A stretch of 64,000 bases of DNA from Plasmopara viticola (lineage: Eukaryota > Oomycota > Peronosporomycetes > Peronosporales > Peronosporaceae), in NCBI GenBank assembly GCA_001695595.3, contig MBPM02000005.1, forward strand, positions 806,001-870,000. The letters run 5' to 3'. The position numbers and the translations under genes were made by a program. The first letter of the stretch is position 1; the number at the start of each line of letters is the position of its first letter. The notes under the pieces were generated by a model. It did no database searches. It saw only the letters and a program-made list of their open reading frames with translations, and was not told the origin of the DNA. This document shows, piece after piece, positions 1-12,690 of the stretch.

Positions 1-3000
1 GACGGAAACAAAACTACAATTGAAGGTGTCGGGACAATCATTGAACGCGTGGTTTTGCCTGATGGTATAGAATCCGACATTAAATTCAAGGACGTATTGT
101 TCGTGCCAGCAATGAACAAGAATTTGCTTTCGGTGCCGCAAATCAACAAGAGTGGCAAGTTCCAAGTGGTATTTGATGGTCCACGCATGGACATTGCGCG
201 CAAAGTCTCGAATCAGGTTGTGGCTACAGCAGACCTTGTGGACGGTCTTTACTGGCTTCGTACTTCCCAGTATTCAGCGAATTCGGCGGTGCGGGGACAA
301 AACTGGAATCTGCACGCGAAAATGGGTCACGCTCCAATCGACATGCTTCGCAGGATGGTCAATGGTGGAATGATTAAGGACGCAAATGTGCCATTAGGTT
401 CAAGTGATCAAGGCATGTGTCGAGGGTGTCAGTTAGGAAAAATGGTTCAAAAACCATTTCCTAGCTCCCAAGACAAGCGTCAATATGATACGTTTGAGCT
501 CCTTCACTTCGACATATGCGGTCCCATGGAACAAGACTCTTTGAGTGGAAGCAGGTACTTGCTCCTCTTTGTAGACGAGGCCAGCGGATGCATGAAGGGC
601 TTTTGCTTAAGGGCCAAATCTGAATCCGAAGAATGTCTCACAAGCTACATCCTCAAGGTTCAAACGCAATTCGGCAAGCAAGTCAAGTTTGTGAGACATG
701 ATGGAGCGCGAGAATTCGCAACAAATTCGCTCAAGATCTTCTATGGCGATCAAGGTATTGAGCAGCAGGTCACGGTACCATACGCGCATCAAACAAATGG
801 GACAGCTGAGCGGGCCATCAGAACTATCGTTACGATCGGCCGCACTTTACTGCACTATGCAAAACTTGACAAGTGCTTTTGGGGTGAAGCGGAAATGACG
901 GCAATTTATATCAAGAATCGACTGCCTTCGCCCAAGATTGCAAGCAAAACCCCGCTTGAGATTGTGTACAAGTCCAAGCCAAGTGTAAAGCACCTGCGTG
1001 TATTCGGCTGCCGAATATTTACACTCACACCAAAAGAAAAGCGACTCAAGTGGGATCCAAAAGCTCGCGCCGGCATTTTTATGGGATATCAAGAGTCATT
1101 AAAGGCCTATCGGATCTTTGACATCGAGGCAGGACAAATAATTGTTAGTCGTGACGTCAACTTTGATAAATCAAGGCTTGGCTTCGCATCTACAGGGCCA
1201 CCAGATTCTGACAGTGATGACGATGACCTCAATCTTGATCCGCTCACCATCGATGACAGTAATTCAGTGTATCGAATGAATCTCAAGTTGTCCGGAAAGC
1301 GCAATAACCGATCAGGCACAAATGACGCGAACAATGATTCAGCTCTCCCACGTTACGAGTATCACGAGAAAGGACTCGAGGAATCAAGTGCGCCTGAAAG
1401 TCTTGACGAGCGACGAGCCAAACGCAGATCGGTCGAGCGCATGACCAGTAATCGGGAAAACGAAGACGAAAAGAGCGAAACAAATGATCATTCGGTGCCA
1501 CGCGATTTTTGGCATGCAAGCGCTAATGCAGTCGAAGCTACCGACCTTTCTGAACCATCGAGTTATCAAGATGCGGTAAGCGGACCAGATCAAGTACATT
1601 GAAGAAAAGCAGTGAGTGCAGAATTGGATTCTTTGCGAATTCGCAACGTGTTTCGAGCGGCCAAACTCCCAGCAGGACAACATGCTATTGGAACGAAGTG
1701 GGTTTTCAAGATCAAGCGCAAAGCCGACGGATCAATTGAAAATTACAAGGCGCGTCTCGTCGCAAAAGATTCAAACAGCAATATGGCATTGACTACACGG
1801 AAACGTTTTCGCCTGTCGTCAAGTACGTCACACTGCGTATTGTGATCAGCTTGACAAAGTATGTGGGAGGCCCCTTGACCAGCTTGATGTTGTCACGGCA
1901 TTTCTCTACGGTGTAATGAAAGAAGTCGTTTACTGTGTGGTACCAGAGGGAGTGGAGATCGAAGGTAATTTCGATTGCGTGGAACTGTTGAAAGCAATTT
2001 ACGGCCTTAAACAAGCATCCCGAGTTTGGAACGAGACCTTTGATGAGTTTGTATGCTCCATTGGTTTCTGTAATTCTGCTTTCGACCCATGCCTCTATAT
2101 CAAGAACGTCGACGGCCATTGCATATTGCTACTGGTTTATGTAGACGATGTACTCATCACTGGCAGCTCGGCCAAGCTCATCGCGGAAACTAAAGGCAGT
2201 CTCAAGTCACGCTTTGAAATGACGGACAGTGGAAAATGTGCTTTTGTTCTGGGCATTGAGCTCGTGGATAACGCTGACGGCAGCATCACACTTTGCCAGA
2301 GACGCTATGTCGACTACATTCTCAAGCGATTCGGCATGAGTGATTGCAGGCCAGTAATAAGTCCGACCGACTTAAGCTTACGACTCGTGCCAAGTGCTGC
2401 AACAACAAAGGCTGACGTCCCATTTCGCGAAGCTGTGGGTGCCTTGATGCATCTGACAACACGTCCAGACATTGCTTTTGCTGTTAGATATGTATCACGT
2501 TTTACGGAGAACCCGCAAGCTGAACTCTGGGCTGCGATAAAGAGAGTTCTTCGCTACCTCCAAGGAAGCAAGTCGCACGGCATCACATTCAAGGCTAGCG
2601 ATCATGTGGATTTCCGGGGATACTCGGATGCAGATTGGGCTGGCGATCATGCGGACCGCAAGTCAACCTCTGGCTATGCATTTATGTTGATGGGGGCACC
2701 TGTGAGTTGGAAAAGCAAGAAACAATCAAGCGGTTCACTGTCGACCAGTGAAGCTGAATAATTTGCACTCAGCCTGGCGATACAAGAAGGCAAGTGGGTA
2801 CATCGTCTTCTTTGTGAAATTTTAGGTGCAGCTGGTAAAGATAAACCGGAGCTGAAGATATTTGAAGACAATCAATCATGTATCAAGATGACGAAGAACC
2901 CGGTCAACCATGGTCGAGCCAAGCACATTGATATCAAGTATCATCACATCCGTGACAAAGTCAAACGCGGTGAAGTCAAGCTTGAATATTGCGAGACCTC

Positions 3001-3094
3001 GGCAATGCTGGCAGACATCACGACGAAGGCACTTCCAGGACCACGTCATGCCGACCTAATGAGGGCTCTCGGAGTTCACGCGTGCTCGTATTGA
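1..3094 (+). pseudogene. Copia (Ty1) retrotransposon polyprotein, 5' truncated by window, broken
   Basis: The frame is open from base 1 and starts in the protease/pre-integrase region. In order it encodes a GAG-pre-integrase zinc-binding segment (HAKMGH ... CRGCQLGK, about bases 310-450), an integrase core with acidic residues in [14 protein letters not shown] and QTNGTAER, the integrase C-terminal region (FWGEAEM ... VFGCRIF), reverse transcriptase with the catalytic YVDDV motif near base 2140, and RNase H ending at the stop 3092-3094. The polyprotein is disrupted by a TGA at 1600-1602 where the family has Trp, one frameshift near 1768, another near 1870, and a TAA at 2759-2761 where Tyr is expected (after STSEAE). 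Frames on both sides of each break remain recognisable, so inactivation is fairly recent. The order integrase before reverse transcriptase identifies Copia rather than Gypsy. The gag region and 5' LTR lie outside the window. Confidence 0.93.
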
Positions 3095-3103
3095 GGGGGA
3101 GTA
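3094..3103 (+). other. Copia polypurine tract
   Basis: The purine run GAGGGGGAG overlaps the end of the RNase H stop codon and lies directly before the putative 3' LTR start (TGAAGG at 3105). This is the expected position of the plus-strand primer for a Copia element. Confidence 0.75.
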
Positions 3104-3104
3104 T

Positions 3105-3535
3105 TGAAGGTATCCGGTTTCTTTCAGTTCTATTCCGGTTTCCGAGGCTGTCCAATACGAGCGATTGTCCGACGGTTCAAACAAACAACGATGGTATCAT
3201 GGAAAGACGCACGGACAGGCGCACTCAAGATGATTGCGCCCGGATGGGAAGATGATTGCGCCCGGATGGTAAGTGGCTCTGATTGGCTTAGATAAATGAA
3301 TGGCTTAGATGTAGCAAAGAGTTGTGAACTAAGGACCAAATGAATACACTCACTTTGAAATCTTCTTTCTTCCTCACAAGTGTCTTCGCTCCCTCGCGCA
3401 GACTCTTCACCACACGCCTCAAACTCTTCGCCTTCGCCCCGCTCACCCTTCCAACAGGGTTCGCTCACAAAATTCATAACTATACAGTGTGTAACGTCTA
3501 CTTCACTCACGCGGAACTCATTTCGGGGTTCCATG
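3105..3535 (+). mobile_element. Copia 3' LTR (right boundary uncertain)
   Basis: The sequence after the polypurine tract begins TGAAGG and has no coding potential consistent with the polyprotein. The right end is obscured by a SINE-like insertion whose target-site duplication starts at 3522. A CA at 3532-3533 could be the LTR terminus. The other LTR lies outside the window, so the boundaries rest only on position relative to the polypurine tract. Confidence 0.55.
3227..3270 (+). repeat. 22-bp tandem duplication inside the Copia LTR
   Basis: Two adjacent 22-base units (3227-3248 and 3249-3270) carry the core GATTGCGCCCGGATGG and differ only at the last base. Short tandem duplications in the U3 part of LTRs often change promoter elements. 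That role is inference here. Confidence 0.8.
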
Positions 3536-3832
3536 CATGTATTACGTTATCGCATTGCGAAGTTATGCACGTGCTAGGCTCAGTCTGGCTAGTCCACGGC
3601 ATAGAGTGGTGTTCGCATACGTCGGGTCTCGTTCGAGGTCGTGAGGGTCTTCCATTATTTTGTTTAGCTCTGACTTGGATAGAGCCCAGGTTGCGCCCTG
3701 GTGCTGAAGACCGTCGCGTCGAGGGTGAGACTTGTTAGAGACCTGCACATACCCGAGAGCACCTGCCCGAAGCGCGCGAGCATTTAGCCCCCGCGCTTGG
3801 AAGGAGGGCGTCACCCCAACCTTTTCCAAAAA
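3536..3832 (-). mobile_element. SINE-like element, copy A
   Basis: This is a member of the nine-copy family whose sense strand starts GGAAAAGGTTGGGGTGACG and ends in a TACAA-type tail. It is inserted in the Copia LTR and flanked by a 14-base target duplication with one mismatch (TTCGGGGTTCCATG at 3522-3535, TTCGAGGTTCCATG at 3833-3846). It has lost about 22 bases in the 3' half relative to the others and retains almost no tail. The nesting shows that it inserted after the Copia element. Confidence 0.85.
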
Positions 3833-3949
3833 TTCGAGGTTCCATGAACAAAAAAAAAATATGGGGCAAAATAGCGAAATCAATTGGCCATCTATCACAT
3901 TCCTCTAGAAAATGCTTCATCGGCCTAATAATTTATAGTTGCGTACAAC

Positions 3950-4429
3950 GTGTCAGTGATGAAAGTCGTTGCCCAAGATATGAATACGAGTCCTTCTCTC
4001 CGATAGCTTGGTAATAGGTGTCGTGGTAGCCGAGGTTGTCTCTTGGCGTGTCAGAGCGTCATTTGTAGCTATGAATACATAACGGTCTGCATGTTTTTGT
4101 GATCGTATCGGACTGGTTCCAAAACTCGTCGATTTACACAACTACTCAATGTATGACGACAGCGTCGTACCCCTTAATGTAGTAAATCAATCCACGTCAT
4201 GAATACATATTGCCCTATGCCTTATGAGAGTGCCAAGTGAAACAAGCGTGGCTACGTTTGAAGTGCGTGGGGTCTGCTATTATATACCAGTTATTGCTTC
4301 GTAATCGTAGTGGACAACAACAAGTGACGATGGCATGATGATACAGAACAATCACTGGCCATGTATTGTGTAATTTTAGCTTCTTGTTAATCTGTCGACT
4401 ACAAACAGAATCAACCTTATATTCTAAAA
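3950..4429 (-). repeat. Duplicated 3' flank of effector genes
   Basis: On the minus strand this matches the region downstream of the intact effector gene at 26433-27737 (about 27,780-28,200), including AACTCGT...TTTACACAAC, the TATATTGCCC / TGTGCCAAGT block and CAGTTATTGCTTCGTAA. It contains no gene of its own. It shows that the effector copy at 4.4-5.7 kb was duplicated together with its downstream DNA. Confidence 0.65.
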
Positions 4430-5705
4430 TCCTCTTTTCTATTAGGCGATTTTCCTCCTTGCAGTACCTCAAATACGCCAGCCAAATGGCTTTGATCGCC
4501 GGCCCATTTTCACGCGGTATGCCGGTCAAACCTGGCTCGACATCTGTAATTGCTTTCACCTTTGACGTCTTCCATTCCAAAAAAAGAAGTTCGAGGTACA
4601 AGAGCGCCATCCTACTTACTTTTTCATCTACCGCCATCACAGCCCCGTGTAGCATTGTCATCAGCTTCGGCAGACCAGAAAACGACGCAAGTGTTACAAA
4701 CAGCGACGGTGAGGATATCGCGTATTAAACTCGGTAGCGTAAATGATCCAAAAGTTTCTCACTGGTCCGTACATGAAGAGTAACGAAAGTTGTTCATTCC
4801 CTTCTTCTACGCCATCCAGCAGCATGGACACGATATTGTACAGAAAGATTCCATCTTCCAGCCCGATCGACTTTAACACTTGCAAATACTTCGCACTTTG
4901 TCTGTGCACAGCATTATCCGGCAACAACGGCAACTTCAGCAAAGAGCCGTATTGAATAAACTCGAGGAGGCTACTCATTTCAGTGCCAATAGAATCTTTC
5001 TTATAAGCCGTCTTGTGCACACGCCTCAAGTAGCGAGTCCAAGTCACAAACCGCGGGCTTTCAAAAAAGTTTTTTTCCCACACGTCTTCGACATGCAGCA
5101 AAAAAAAGACTACCTGTGGGTGGTATTGCTTTTTAAGCCATAAAGAAATTTACACTTCCCTTAGTTTCTCGACAAGATTACCCGTCATATATTTGCCTGC
5201 TGCCGCCGCCAGTCTCGGCAAATTGTCCGGCGCCATACTGATTCCGAATAACCTCAACGATATACTCGTGTGGATCCTTCCCGTGGTGAGCATTATACTT
5301 ACTGGCAAAAAAAGCCCAAGTTCTCCATAGTCTGGACGACAACATTTATTTCATCGGCACATTGCGTACCATCTTTCTGTAGAGTGAAGATGGCAATGTG
5401 TCCTGTGCCACCATCTTCTTGTATTTCTTGCTCATTTTTTCCACAGCTTTTTGTTGAAAGGTGTGATTATTAAGTAGAACCTCTTCGATAAATCGTCGTG
5501 CGGACATTTCTTTCAGACGATATCGTCGTACCCTGTCTTCGTCGCTGGCACTTGCCCCTATTGCCGCAGCGTCATTGCGTTCAGATGGAGGCGAGCGCTC
5601 TCCACGTGATGTAGCTGACTCGATATTCGTACTTGTCGAATCAGCGGCTGCCGTGGCTGCGAGGACACTGGCTAGTAGCGCGATGCGGAAGTAACGTAGT
5701 CGCAT
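4430..5705 (-). pseudogene. WY-type secreted effector pseudogene
   Basis: The N-terminal 119 codons (5705 down to 5349) are intact. They encode a signal peptide (about residues 1-21), a degenerate RxLR/EER leader (RGER, DEDR) and the first helices. A TAA stop follows VPMK at about 5346-5348. Frameshifts come near 5200 and between the segments 5101-4694 and 4661-4430, and the last shift removes the normal stop. Each segment aligns well with the intact genes at 26433-27737 and 42696-43994, for example the FASKY..HHGK.PHEYIVEV block, the SPRFVTWTRYL block and the C-terminal LEWKTSKVKA block. It would have been a secreted effector protein of about 430 aa. At best a truncated N-terminal peptide could now be made. 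Confidence 0.88.
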
Positions 5706-7880
5706 GGTTTAAGTTGACAAGTGAGATCTTTTACTCCTCGGAAGTAATTTAGTATGTTCATTACTGCGTAGCCCCTTTTACTTTGACCAATAAATATACC
5801 GCTGCAGAAGTTTTGTATGAGATATTCGACAATCTTGCTTTCTTATCGTAATACTAAGATTATCACTCTGTCCAAAATATGGCACATCCCGGCAAGGATA
5901 TCTTTCTTGGTGCGGTGACAGGACCGACACCAGCGTGGTCGTCTGCTATTTGACATATGAGAGAGCTTCAAAAAGCAGCAGTGTAAAGAACCAACAGGCA
6001 GTACCTCTTCCAAAACGATGCCGACTTCAATTGGCACCTTTACCGGAGGCCAAACCATTAAATCTCTATATCATGCCTCAAGGTGGCAAAGATCTTCATG
6101 AGCTAAGCGTTGCTGCCTCCACCGCCATAATTTTTCAGGATGCACATGCATGTATAAAGGCGTACGCCTATTTTAAAGATTAGAAGCTACACCCACGTCA
6201 CTGCATAGAGCCGGTAACGAAGACAGTTGACCCCGTAGCATACCTCGACTCTGAACAGACGTCGAGCACTACGATGTCGCCATCGAAGTCCGGAAGCGGG
6301 TGCTATCGTAGAGCCGAGTAAAATTTAACGAGTCGGCGTTGCCACAGCAAAGAAAACAATAGTACTTGTGTTTTAGGTAGTCGTGTGGCAATTTGAGGGC
6401 GCAGCTCTGACCCCCAAAATTTACGCTCTGCGCTCTGCTGCTTTAAGTAAAAGAGAACGCGACCGTTTAGATTTGAGACCATGTAGCTAATAATCGCTGT
6501 CGTCCACCATGATAACAGTTTTGTACTCTTCGAAACTAGTGAAGCTTCAACGATGAAGTCTACCTCCACCACTTAATCACAAAAAAGAAAGCTTAATCAT
6601 CCATTAACGCAGACATCTCGACCTTTAAAATCATAGCAAAAAGCTACTCCCTATCTACCTCAAGCTTACGGTATACGTCTTCGGCTCAGCCGGAGCATCA
6701 ACCCAGATAGCCGCCGTCGTTGGTAATAAATCCTATTAGAGAGGCTGCAAAATGCGTTGTTATAGCTACTTAAAGCGCGATAATCACGCAAGACCCGTTT
6801 GCAACCATCTCCTCGGAGAAAGCTGAAATATCAGCTTATTAAATTCGCCGTGTAGAAGCGTTGGCTCCAGGCTACACTTAGGATTAAGGATAAAAGGCCA
6901 AGCTATAAGCTAGATCTACAACCTTAGTGCAAGCAGAAAAAATTGCTCGCGAATCAATTAGGCTTGCTTGATATATTTTTGGTCAGATTTTTACATCGAG
7001 TACGGTGATGACCCTGTTTTTGTATGCTACGGACGCTGTTGTACCTTTGTCTGGATGTTGACCAGTCCAAACCAAACATCTGTGTCCGCTAATACGAGCG
7101 CATTTAGTTTATAATGTCTGACGTAACCAAATCGTTTGAAGTGATCGTCGACTTAGCCTATATCGTTGACACTCCCATCAGAGGTCTAAGATGCGTGGTT
7201 AGACGTAGTGTGCATGAAATAGTGTGCATGATTTCCAGATCAAAGTAAAAGTGGTCTTGTATGCGTCGTATAGTGATCTCATCTTCTTCTAATGGATAGC
7301 AGCAAAACTTTCGCGGTCGTTAGTGTGGCAACGGTTGCCATCGCCTTAATCGGTGTTAAACACGCTGCCGAAAATCCGCGTATCTGTGAGCGCATAATCT
7401 TCACAACACGAAATTGTTTTGAGCTCTCGTAGGTGGTATACACCCTTCGCACAATTCGTCCGACAACTTGCAATGCCAATAATTTGATCTTTGGCGTTTG
7501 ATATGGTCGAAGCTTTCGCTTTTCTGCGCAATCTCTAAAAATTTAATCTGGGCAAATCTGTGCAGGGGCAAGACTTGCCTCAAGGTATTTCACTGTTTGA
7601 TCGTATGCCTGGCATCTTGCAATATCTCAACAGCAAGCAACATCTGGCTGTACAAGACTATGTTGCGATAAATGCGCACACGGACATTCAATTAAAGGCA
7701 AGCAATGATATGTAGCTCCACATGCAACAGAAGGGCAGCATCACTTCCTCTTCGGCCTTTGTCCGACTATGTCACATTTGACTCAGACGAGCGCTATATA
7801 TGACGAGCGCTACTTAGTGAACTCCGTAAATCTTTATAGTTTCACTATCGATCAAGTCTTGTATGATATACAGTAAACTC
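5706..7880. other. No recognisable gene
   Basis: Only short ORFs are present (82, 89 and 71 codons at most), with no recognisable domain and no coding continuity between frames. The sequence is probably decayed repeat DNA plus the promoter side of the effector pseudogene. Confidence 0.5.
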
Positions 7881-7899
7881 TAGTCACTACGAGCGTCGC

Positions 7900-9490
7900 T
7901 CACTGGTATGCTCTCTTGTGCATCTGCAAGGCATCATTCTTGACACCTTGGCTGGACGCCGACCATGGCATTCCACGGCAAGCAGCGAAAGCTGTTCCGT
8001 GCACCTTCAAGCGCAGAAAATGAAACTTATTTTACTGCTTGACTCAATGCAAACTTAGCCAAGAACAGCTTGCACCAAGTGCTGCTCTTTGTAAGAACTT
8101 CTTACTGGTACACGGTCCGAATTACTGCCCTCAACTCCATTGATACTCATTTCACATACGCAAATATCCTACACATCGAGTGAGTCGTTTTAGTGTCTGC
8201 ATTCAAAAACGCTTAAGCTTTTATACAACGGAGGGTTTGCGACCCGACAAAATTCCGCTAGCGGCAAAGCTGGTGATATACAATGATTTAAATCCGCGGA
8301 TTGGCAGAGCGCCTACAGTCGCCCTATATACCCAAACAACGAAGAAGTTTATATGGAAGAGACTACTAAATATTTATCTATCAAAAATGAAGACGCCATT
8401 GATTGTAGTGTTTTTTGTAAACATCCAAGGCAAAATCCACTAAACTCTTGAAAAAAAAAACTCCTCAGATGCAGAAGATGCCCATATCGTATTTAAGACA
8501 ATGCACATGTTGCTAAAAACGTCTCCAGACTCGGCCAAAAATTCGATGCACAGTTATCACATTACGATCGGACAATCAACTTGGATAATGCATATCATCT
8601 TGGTTTACCTAGAAGAGCTCAAACAATGCTGATCAAGAGCCGTTTATTAAATATCCCTTTGACGGTAACATAGCCCTACTATAGGCATCGGCCACCATGA
8701 ACTGAAGCAGCGATCGCAGAGTTTTTGCTGGTGTAAATGGAAGAAGATTCAAACAATTTATATAGTTATAACATACTGATATCTATCGCCTTGCTTAACT
8801 GTCACGCGTGCTACGGGTTTTGACGATGTTCGGACTCCCTGGGAATGAAGACGATATCCAGATCCAGACGAAAATACGACAACGTCTACATCGACCAAAA
8901 GCAAATTGACAGAACGGGTCGTCGATGCACTGCATGTATAACAGTAGCAGGATCGAATACATCTTAAAGCCTGATGCAGATGCAATCTGGCTCATCTGGT
9001 GCAGCGATGCTGCATGCTCAAATGGATGAAGGTGTAGCTGCACCGAAGAGGCGATGTCACTTATGACTCTATTTTTAGCACCACGATGGATCGGCCGTAC
9101 TTTGGCACTGCGTGATATCTCTCAGCGCTAGGATGACATTTTGGGAAACATACAATTTGGCTTCGCGTATAGAACTTAGCAACTTCTAAGTATGTAAATT
9201 CGTTTCATTCGATGGTAATCTTTTACTGCATTTGGTATATACTCTCTCCCAATAAGTCGTGATAGCAAGAGCCTTTTGAGCAGGGCTAAAGATTTTCAGC
9301 TAAAGAGCCCGTGACGTCTCTACTAGAAAACGTTTCTATAAAAACCATTTGATAAACGCGCTTCAATGGCATCCCTTAAAATCAACACGCTTCTAAATAG
9401 ATGATCAGTAGAAGTCTTGACTTTGGATCACGTGACGTAACTTTTTCAAGCAAGCTATCAAACGCACGTTTTGCAATCGTCCCCTCACTA
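7900..9490 (-). mobile_element. Degenerate Ty3/Gypsy fragment (family of the 37-50 kb inverted repeat)
   Basis: This is similar, with many substitutions and indels, to 39,830-42,000. Shared landmarks in order are a CATCTGCA/CATGCATCGGC block near 7,925, the GGCCACCATGAACTGA..GTTTTTGCTGGTG block at 8,690, CACGCGTGCTACGG near 8,805, CAATAAGTCGTGATAGCAAGAG near 9,250, and the end block CGTTTTGCA near 9,460. In the parental element the coding strand is minus in this orientation. No intact ORF remains. The assignment to Gypsy comes from the integrase seen in the longer copies. Confidence 0.6.
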
Positions 9491-9611
9491 AGAAAGTCAA
9501 TGCTATAGCCACACGCCTTTTGGTATAACCACACACATCCTTAATTTGATAATAAAAACTAATAAAATCACAGGTTTGGCCTTCAGCTATTGAGGTAAGT
9601 GGAGCTAAAAA

Positions 9612-9640
9612 CTCGGGCACTCTTACCAAGAGTGCCCGAG
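9612..9640. repeat. Perfect 13-bp hairpin
   Basis: CTCGGGCACTCTT (9612-9624) and its exact reverse complement AAGAGTGCCCGAG (9628-9640) are separated by ACC. No gene ends here, so a terminator role cannot be claimed. It may be a remnant of a mobile element end. Confidence 0.8.
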
Positions 9641-12600
9641 AATAGGCTCTGGCGTTTCTTTCTCAGTTGGGGTGACTCTTTCCACCAAGTTTGCGCTCAA
9701 ACATTAGCTGACGCAAGGTTCTCTGCCGATCGGCTTGGCAAACTGTGTGCACTCACGCTTATTGGCAAGTTGCCACGACAAAAATAGTATATGATCTCAT
9801 CTCGATAGCTTAAAGCGTTTTGCTCCAAATGGCCATTAATCCTCTCTTGAGGTTTGTTGCAGTTACTGCCCTTACAAGAACATGCAGCCCTTTTCAATGT
9901 AGTCATTTTTAAAACACCAGAAGGCCAATATTGTGGCATTAAATGCTAAATCTATATCGTTATAGGTTAAGAAAAATCACACAAAGCAAGACATCCATCT
10001 TGATGGATCTCAGCTTTGATGATCAAAAGAAAGTATATCTTTGAATTGTTGTTCGAATATTAGCACCGCTCTATCATCGATGGATGTCGTAAGCCGACAT
10101 CCATGTGGCTCACACACGGTAACTGTAAGAGGCCCAAAATGTTAGGGTCACCCAGTTGTCTAGTATACCGCGGTGAAAATGGCAGCATCTAGTAGACTCA
10201 AGTAGCCTTTTGTAAAGAGATCTAAGATATTGCAAGCTGTAGAGAAAAAGAGTATGGTTGACGGAGCGAAGCCTTTATAGCTATTCCTAACAAAGACCGG
10301 GCTTGCAAGCCCGTCTTGCTGCTTGTTGATGCATCAGCGAACACTGACAATCCTAACCGGCTCCCGGGCGTCGGGCAAAACTAAAATGAAAACGCCAACA
10401 TGTTACTAGCACTATTCGCTTACCTACAAGCAGCGAAGCCATCTCTCCGTGAAAGCAAGAGAGAAGTTGATATGGATACTGGGTTGGGTTAGTTTATTTG
10501 CTGGATTGCATGATGACAGACATTAGCACTGATGTCAAAAGCACTTACTTCTAATGTGGGGTGACACAGTGAAGGCAAATGATGCTCATCAGATGTAGGA
10601 TTAATTGTATGTCATACGGAACATGTATTACACAAAAAAAAACCGAGTGAGGCTTGTATACAATGCGTTGATTGGCAAGGTAACTCCAAGTGTTATCGTG
10701 AAGAGCAAGTTTGGCTGCATACCGTTCTTTAAAATTGGTTGAATTCATGCCAAGGCAGTAGAAGGAAGGCCACAAAATGGGACGTATAGTGGCATTAAAA
10801 GTGGTCTTAAAGATCAACACTCTTTGCATAGTTATAATTGTCAAATAACGACAGTGTACGTGCAATAGCGATGCTGTCGTACGGTTTTTGAATACAGATC
10901 GGAACTGCACCGAGGTTGCGTGAGCGCTAAAATGTGACTTTAAAAATTCGCTTAACGACCGAGATCCGATCGCATTGTCCGACTTGATCAAATCGTCAAA
11001 CATAATCGTTAGCTCATCTTTGATCGACTAAACTCTCATTAGATCGTTTAAAGCACGAGGCGAGGATACTGAAACAAGTAAGGTTCCCCGTTTCACGCTG
11101 CCATCTTATGTCAAATAGCATTATCACATGAAGTACCGCAACATATTCTTCTCAGCTGAGAGTGATCTGCAAGCACAAACCCAAATCCGGATGCTATTGT
11201 TGTCTGTCGCTTATATATGGGAAGTTTAATTCCATAAATTGCTTATGGCACTACAAAGAATGATAAGAGTAAGAGGTTAAGCCAACCGAGCCGCTCTTAC
11301 CCGAACTTTGGTGTTGCTTGCTTTGCTCTCAAATATCTGGAGAAGGTAAATGTAGCCTCAACGATGAATTCACCTCGTAGATTCTGTGCTCATTTGCTTT
11401 GTAAGTCCTCTGCGCAGATTTACTTCGGCTATGCACGCTCGCACCTGTTCGTTTATTTCTCATTTCTACGGGTACATGCTACATCGGACCATAAACTTAT
11501 AGAGCCTTCACTTAAATTGGCATCGCTTAGTCTTCTTTTGTGGTGGTCAGTGATTTCTCTTAAGTTCTTCGAGTAAATCCTAGATACCAGCAGACCTTTA
11601 AATACATCGATGAATATGCTGGAATGGTGCACAGAATGATTAATATAAGCGATACACATGGCGCGCTATGCAAACATCAGGAGACCGAATATTTTGCCTA
11701 ACAGTAACTGTAAAACATATAAGTCAGACAATACCTTCGATGCTAACCGTGTATGCCGCATCAGCTGCTACGGCATTGAGAGCTACGGCAAGTAGCATTT
11801 GAGCATAAGAAGGTGGCTCTTTCGCACACTGTATACGCATCGGCAAGGAAATCATATTGTTAATAATACGATTGCTACAAGGCTGTACAAACTGTGGGCA
11901 CCAACGTTTATCGAGCGATATACAACAGGGGCGGCAAATGGGGATCATGTTTTTCAAACAACCGCGGAAGAGCAAATGTTTCTAAGCAGCTCAATCACAA
12001 TCATTTAAATGGTGGGCCGAGGGATGACTTTCTCTTAAAATCGGCTTCAGTCATCTATAAATTGATAAAAGTGATAATGCAATCTTGCGAATATCGAACT
12101 ATACTTTTGCATTACCCGATGGATTCGCAACTATGACTACAAATTAAAGGATATTTACATTTAGCTCGACAGTCTTCCATAATACGATTTTATGCCATGC
12201 ATATCTCTTTCCCTGCTTCGGAGCGCTAAGTGACTCAAGTAATACGACCAGATCCCATAATTTTGCAACATAAGGGGCAAATTTCGACAACGAAGCTAGA
12301 GCACGTCCAGTTAGTGCGTAGGAAACGACTATACGAGTTCTTCCAAATACTTAGGCATTACAGTACGCGAGAGCTTCGTACTTATTCACAGAAGGCCAAA
12401 GATTTTCTGTAACTCAGCAGGGCCTAATGTGCGGCTCCGGGCGTGCACTGATTTGACAAGAAAGACCTCGTGGTTGTGAATTTCGTACCATACTAGGGAT
12501 GACCAAAAATAGTGTCCTGTCGCTATTTCTTCCCGAAGCACCTCCTAGTTCTAAATACATCCACTGAAGCAGCTAGAACGCACACGAGTACGTCGTTGTT

Positions 12601-12690
12601 GTTCTTGGTCATGACGTAATTCAGAAGATGCGCGAGTGCAGACAAAGTCCTCGGCTTTGATATCGCTATCGTTGCGATCACCAACGCGTC
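9641..12690. other. No recognisable gene
   Basis: Scattered ORFs of at most 150 codons with no recognisable motif are present (for example 10551-11003 minus). A 10-bp hairpin lies at 10080-10104 (ATGGATGTCG / CGACATCCAT). The base composition and frame breaks look like decayed repeat DNA. Confidence 0.45.

Noticed and set aside
3130..3534. Minus-strand 134-codon ORF in the Copia LTR
   Set aside because: Acidic low-complexity frame opposite the LTR with no domain; a shadow of LTR sequence.
10110..10450. Possible solo LTR (GTAACTGTAAGAGGCCC...)
   Set aside because: No second copy, no matching terminal inverted TG...CA and no target duplication could be found in the window.
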